The notes beneath the pieces were generated by a model. That model was not told where the DNA came from. It made no database searches and worked only from the letters and a program-made list of their open reading frames with translations. Made by a program: the position numbers and the translations under genes. This document shows, one piece after another, positions 59,726 to 64,000 of a stretch of DNA of 64,000 bases (positions within the stretch are counted from its first letter, which is position 1; each line of letters starts with the position of its first letter). Source of the DNA: Phialocephala subalpina (lineage: Eukaryota; Ascomycota; Leotiomycetes; Helotiales; Mollisiaceae); assembly GCA_900073065.1 (NCBI GenBank), contig FJOG01000018.1:62001-126000 (forward strand), written 5' to 3'.

Positions 59726-60609
59726 ATGGCATCCGCGACGGTGACTATGGAAGGCCAAGATCAAGCTGCAAGTCTTCGCACTACATTTCCATCAGGTATT
59801 GATGCTAATAGCTTTGAAACAGTCCAGTTGCGCAATGGACACCACAGTAGCTCTTGGGGCCAATGATGACTCGGATGGAAATCAGTCCAGTGATGTTGGA
59901 CTCCTTGAACAAACACCTGATTGGACATCCTCTGTGTAGAGGCTGATCTTGGATACTGTAGGACAACGCTGCTGCGGGCTCTGCTGAGAAGGAATTCACT
60001 CTCTTTCCTAAGTTACCGATTGAGCTCCGACTAAAGATTTGGGACCATGCTGCCTCTGAGGGACAAGTCATTCACATCAAAGGCAAAGGAATCACAAGAG
60101 GTCAACAGCCATCAACAGTTGCAGGAAAGAGAGTATTGCCAGGGTTTTCAGGCACATACACTGTCAAATCGATCAGTTACCAAGTCCCTACAGTCTTTCA
60201 AATCAACCATGAGTCTAGGATCGTTGCCAAGAAGAAGTACAAGGTGGTCTGGGCTCATCGACGCAAGGGACAGCGAATATTGGTCAACTTTGACTGCGAT
60301 ACACTAGTTTTTGCAAAGATGTTTGACATGGTCTTGCTTGCCAATGTTCAGTATCCAGCCGAACCAAAACAGCATGGATTGAAGTATGCCAAGATGAAGA
60401 AAGAGCTTCGGTACATGGCTGTCAAAGATTGGGGCGCTTATCTCATCAACAATATGTCTTACTTTGGAAATTTGGAGAAGGTTGTACTTCCAAAGAGACA
60501 ATTCATTGGCAAGATGTTCGAGGTGTCCCAAGCAGAACTTCAGGCAATGTGGGAGGAGGCTGCGAAGAAGCACAGAGTTGAGCTCAAGAATGTTCCTCAA
60601 ATTAAGTAA
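59726..60609 (+). CDS. 2EXR-domain protein, copy G
   Basis: The main exon runs from about 59970 to 60609 without a stop: KEFTLFPKLPIELRLKIWDH, then YQVPTVFQINHESRIVAKKK, LVNFDCDTLVFAK and SYFGNLEKVVLPKRQF, ending HRVELKNVPQIK. This is the full 2EXR pattern, but shorter than copy E and diverged from it. The 5' part is unsettled. An ATG at 59726 begins MASATVTMEGQDQ and may be exon 1, with an intron ending at the CTGTAG before 59965, but I could not make an exact in-frame join. It may be a live gene with a more complex 5' end, or a truncated copy. Confidence 0.6.
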
Positions 60610-61420
60610 TTGGCTCAGACTGATTGGGAGGACTTTCTACAACAGTAGACGTATGGTCCTCAACTTTCTATTTGGTACAGTGACTAATACATGTCTAGGT
60701 TCTCTTCTGGCTGCCAGCTGAAGACTGAAAGCTACCGATACTAGGGATGATTGGGACGGCGATACGGATTGCATGGGTCTGGAGTTTATGGAACAATCAA
60801 GACAATGGCAGTCATGGCGGTATGGGATAGAGACACTATAATCTCTTAATTCGTGAATTTCTGTCTCAGCCATACTTTCTTTGAGAAACATGAGGAGATC
60901 ATGTGACAGATCCTTGTTTTTAAAATGGCAAATACGTGAACGTGATGATCAGAAATCATCAGAGATTGAAAGAACGGCTTGGCTAGCGCATGAAGCTCGC
61001 TTGCCCTGCCTCAACAAGTGACCCGTTTCCCATTACGATGCCGTTCGAGAAAGGCCCAAGCAACGTGCTGCAGATTGGCAACCACATAACAACCAAGTAG
61101 GAAACTTCAATGTAGAAAAGAGTGATATGCATAACAGGCTCAACCAATGAAGGAAATACGTAAAGTGCAGGTAAAGCTGGAGCATTGAAGATGCTGCATT
61201 GCTGTGTGAGAAGTGAAGTCTGAAATTCTCGGAGACGGAGTTACTTTATGCCGCTAGCGCCCCGCCCGCCATCGTCATTGCCGAATTGAGGCTTGTTGTC
61301 GATCCAAAACGACCTGCCTGCGACGCTGATGATTCCACCTTTCAACCCATTACTCACGACAACAATTCTGCACGACGTTCTTTGAATCCGAAAGTTGAAA
61401 GAAATACGTATTCATTGTGC
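60610..61420. other. Intergenic, right border of the 2EXR cluster and promoter of SNX41
   Basis: No supported gene. Confidence 0.5.
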
Positions 61421-63592
61421 ATGATGTGGAACGACGAAGACAATAATCCCTACGGGACGAGCTTTGAGCGTCGCGACTCAACAGCTTCCTCCACAGCGAA
61501 TCCAAGCTCACCAGGCTCCCGTGAGTTATACTTGCTACAGTCTTCTCTCTCTCCAATATGATGCAATCTATTTACCTCCGTGATGATGAAACTGAAGCTG
61601 ATCCGGGTTGGGAATTTGTAGAGCATGGCTATGCCGGGCCGCGCACCCCCTCTACGATAGACGACAATCACCACGATACAGATACAGACCAGACCCCTCA
61701 TTACGAGACGAGTGATGCTGGCAGCGAAGATGAGTATGGTGGACCGTCACCTCCGAAGAGGAAGAAGGGTGGCTACGACAGTCGGATTGAGCAAATACTT
61801 TACGAGAATCCGGAGCTGCCTATCCTGATCGTTGATGCCGGAAAGAGCTTAGAGAGTGGAGGAAAATACATTGTCTATACCATTAGAACGGGAGTAAGAG
61901 CACTAGAATCGCTGGGAAGTGGTTGCTAATGTTGGGCAGGATCTTGAAGTTCGTCGGCGATATTCCGAGTTCGCATCACTCCGAGATGCTCTCTCACGAT
62001 TACACCCCACCTTGATTATTCCTCCAATTCCCGAGAAGCATACAATGGCGGATTATGCTGCGAATCCGACCAAAGCAAAGCAAGACCAACAGATCATTGA
62101 TTTGAGGAAACGAATGTTGGCAGTGTTCTTAAATAGGTGTCGGCGCATGGACGAAGTCCGCAATGATGGAGTTTGGTGGAGATTTCTAGATCCGAATTCT
62201 AGCTGGGTATGCTATACTTTCAGATTTGGGGAAACTTTTGCTAACAGCCAGAAGAACGAGGTCCTTCACTCCCACCCAATTGCGTCAATACCCAAATCGA
62301 ACATGAAAGCCCCACCTCTCGACCCCGCTAATCCCTCTCCTGCACATGCTTGGTTACCCGTTCCAGCCTCTTCTGCGAAGTTGAAGGCGTCTGCGACGGC
62401 ACTCACCAATGCTTCCGGCATGATAAACCAACCTACAGAATATGCCGCAAGCCCTTCTACCGCCGCTCATACAATACAAGGAATACTCATTCATGGCCGC
62501 TTCCCTCCAGACTCCCAACATCTGAGCGAGCAAGAACTCGACCCATACTTTATAAATTTCGAGGCATCGACGAAAGAGCTTGAGACCCTCCTGACTGGAT
62601 CAATAGAGAAGGTCAACAGGAGGACGTTGACTCATCTATCGTCCCTCTCCACTGATCTGGCTGAGCTTGGTGCGAGGTTCAATGGCTTCTCTCTTTCCGA
62701 ACCGTCCCCATCTCTGGCAGCAGCGATTGAACGAGTTGGTCAGGCTGTGGACTCTTCATATCTAGCTACGGAAGAGTTGTCCAGCTCATTAGGTGCAAGC
62801 TTTGCTGAGCCAATGCGCGAAAGTGCACAGTTCGCTGGAGTTGTTCGAGCTGTCTTACGATACCGGGTACTCAAGCGTGTTCAACAAGAGATGACCAACG
62901 ACGAGCTAGCCAAGAAGAGAGCGCTACTCGAGTCTCTAGAGCGCAGCGAGTCCGAGGCAAAGAGAATCGAGCAATACTTGAACCAGAGTGGCACAGCGAA
63001 CATACCACGCCGCTCAACTTCTTCTGCTCGAGATCCACCTTTGTCAAGACGGGAGAACAACCAACAGCAAGAAGACACTGCATCCATAGATTCCGACTTT
63101 CCTCCAACACACGGCGACTCATCTAGCACACCATCCGCGACTCAAGGCGCACCACAGACCGAGGAGCAGAACTCTCCCGCTCACCGAAAAAGCTCAAGTG
63201 GTAACTTTATCACGAACAGAATATTCGGTCGCATCAGTCACGCAGTTCATGGTGTTGTCGATGTAGATCCGGAGCGAACAAGGCGAGACCTCATCGGCAA
63301 GACCAGGGAGTCAATCTCTCAACTTGAGCAGGCACAACAGGCATCTGAGCAGGATGTGCGAAATGCGAGTGCAGGAGTGTTGAAGGATCTCAAGAGATTC
63401 CAAGCTGAGAAAGAAGATGACCTGAGGCGGTATATGGTACGTTTCTCTGAATCGTTCTCCAACGACATTTGCTCGTGGCGCGCTAACATTTCTCAGCTTG
63501 CATACGCCAAGAGTCAGGTCGAGTGGGCGAAGAAGAACAAGGAGACCTGGGAAGAGGCAAAAGCAGAGATCAACAAGATAGACGAGAGCTGA
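61421..63592 (+). CDS. SNX41: Sorting nexin 41 (PX-BAR, Atg20-related)
   Basis: Peripheral endosomal protein. In yeast, Snx41 and its relatives Snx4 and Atg20 retrieve cargo from endosomes and support selective autophagy. Exons are 61421-61520, 61598-61893, 61940-62206, 62252-63436 and 63497-63592 (1,944 nt, 647 aa). The start MMWNDEDNNPYGTSFERRDS is typical of fungal Snx41. The PX domain spans about residues 100-215, with the phosphoinositide-binding RRRYSEF motif (137-143) and IIPPIPEKHTMADY. The C-terminal BAR-like region ends in HAVHGVVDVDPERTRRDLIG, GVLKDLKRFQAEKEDDLRRY and AKSQVEWAKKNKETWEEAK. Intron 1 (77 nt) is the least certain join. Intron 3 (45 nt) is a multiple of three and could be shortened at either of two nearby acceptors. 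Confidence 0.9.
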
Positions 63593-64000
63593 AATATGGG
63601 ATGAATTGCATGGATTACGGATTAGGTTCTAGGTGGTAATAGTGATTTGATCGTTGGATGAGTGGTGAACTGGACTTCACTAATTGATTGAGGGTAATCA
63701 GCGACTGCCAAGTAGAGCAGTAATAGAGCGTTATCGTCCACCTTGAAGGATATAGTTTTCACTATGACAGTGGTTTCGTAGGTCGTGGACTTGATTCAAT
63801 GGATGGAAAGTTAGATTTGGCAAAGCTTGGGAAGCTCCGGAGCAAGGCCCCACACTGCAGCAAATCAGAGAATCCGGGGTAAGTGACGTAACTAGATCCT
63901 CGGGTTCACCCCCTCTTTCTCCGCACCAGAACGTATATCAACAACACTTCTCCGCCATGAGTGAAGAATAACACTATCTCGCATGTCGCCTCTGAAAGCG
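63593..64000. other. 3' flank of SNX41
   Basis: No supported gene up to the window end. Confidence 0.5.

Noticed and set aside
59727..59930. Simple 27-nt intron in 2EXR copy G
   Set aside because: Too short for an intron here, and it does not lead into the frame of the main exon.

Overview
The window is nuclear DNA of a filamentous ascomycete (Pezizomycotina, most likely Leotiomycetes). The evidence is short GT-AG introns of about 43-170 nt, fungal signature genes (sedolisin, TALE homeobox, TIM23, THADA/TRM732, SNX41), a family of 2EXR-domain genes, and a Fot1/pogo transposon carrying RIP-type nonsense changes. The class assignment is inference. Exon borders were placed by eye from splice signals, reading frame and family resemblance. 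Totals come out divisible by three for every gene described as resolved.

Left third (1-29 kb): a complete secreted sedolisin peptidase (minus, 8 exons), two small membrane proteins, a TALE homeobox transcription factor (minus), then a gene-poor stretch of about 8.7 kb. After that come a secreted DUF1264/OBAP-like protein, weak coding traces, a secreted DUF6345-like protein, and an F-box/LRR gene with a frame break.

Middle (29-48.6 kb): a secreted Ser/Gly/Pro-rich protein with recurring dibasic sites, small unknown proteins, a proline/tyrosine-rich protein whose only intron appears to be GC-AG, and an unrecognised 405-aa protein. TIM23 and the 1,669-aa TRM732/THADA homologue are divergent across about 0.8 kb. 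A small single-pass membrane protein, a pair of related hairpins and two neighbouring single-pass membrane proteins follow.

Right third (48.6-64 kb): a cluster of seven 2EXR-family copies at different stages of decay. One is clearly intact (56075-57213), one is probably intact (59726-60609), and the others carry single stops, frameshifts or a 16-bp tandem duplication. A Fot1/pogo element with perfect 51-bp terminal inverted repeats and a hAT-like MITE lie inside the cluster. SNX41 closes the window. A 351-base run of N lies inside the Fot1 element.

The most notable structure is this birth-and-decay cluster. Housekeeping genes (TIM23, TRM732, SNX41) look ordinary. No rRNA, tRNA or CRISPR was recognised.
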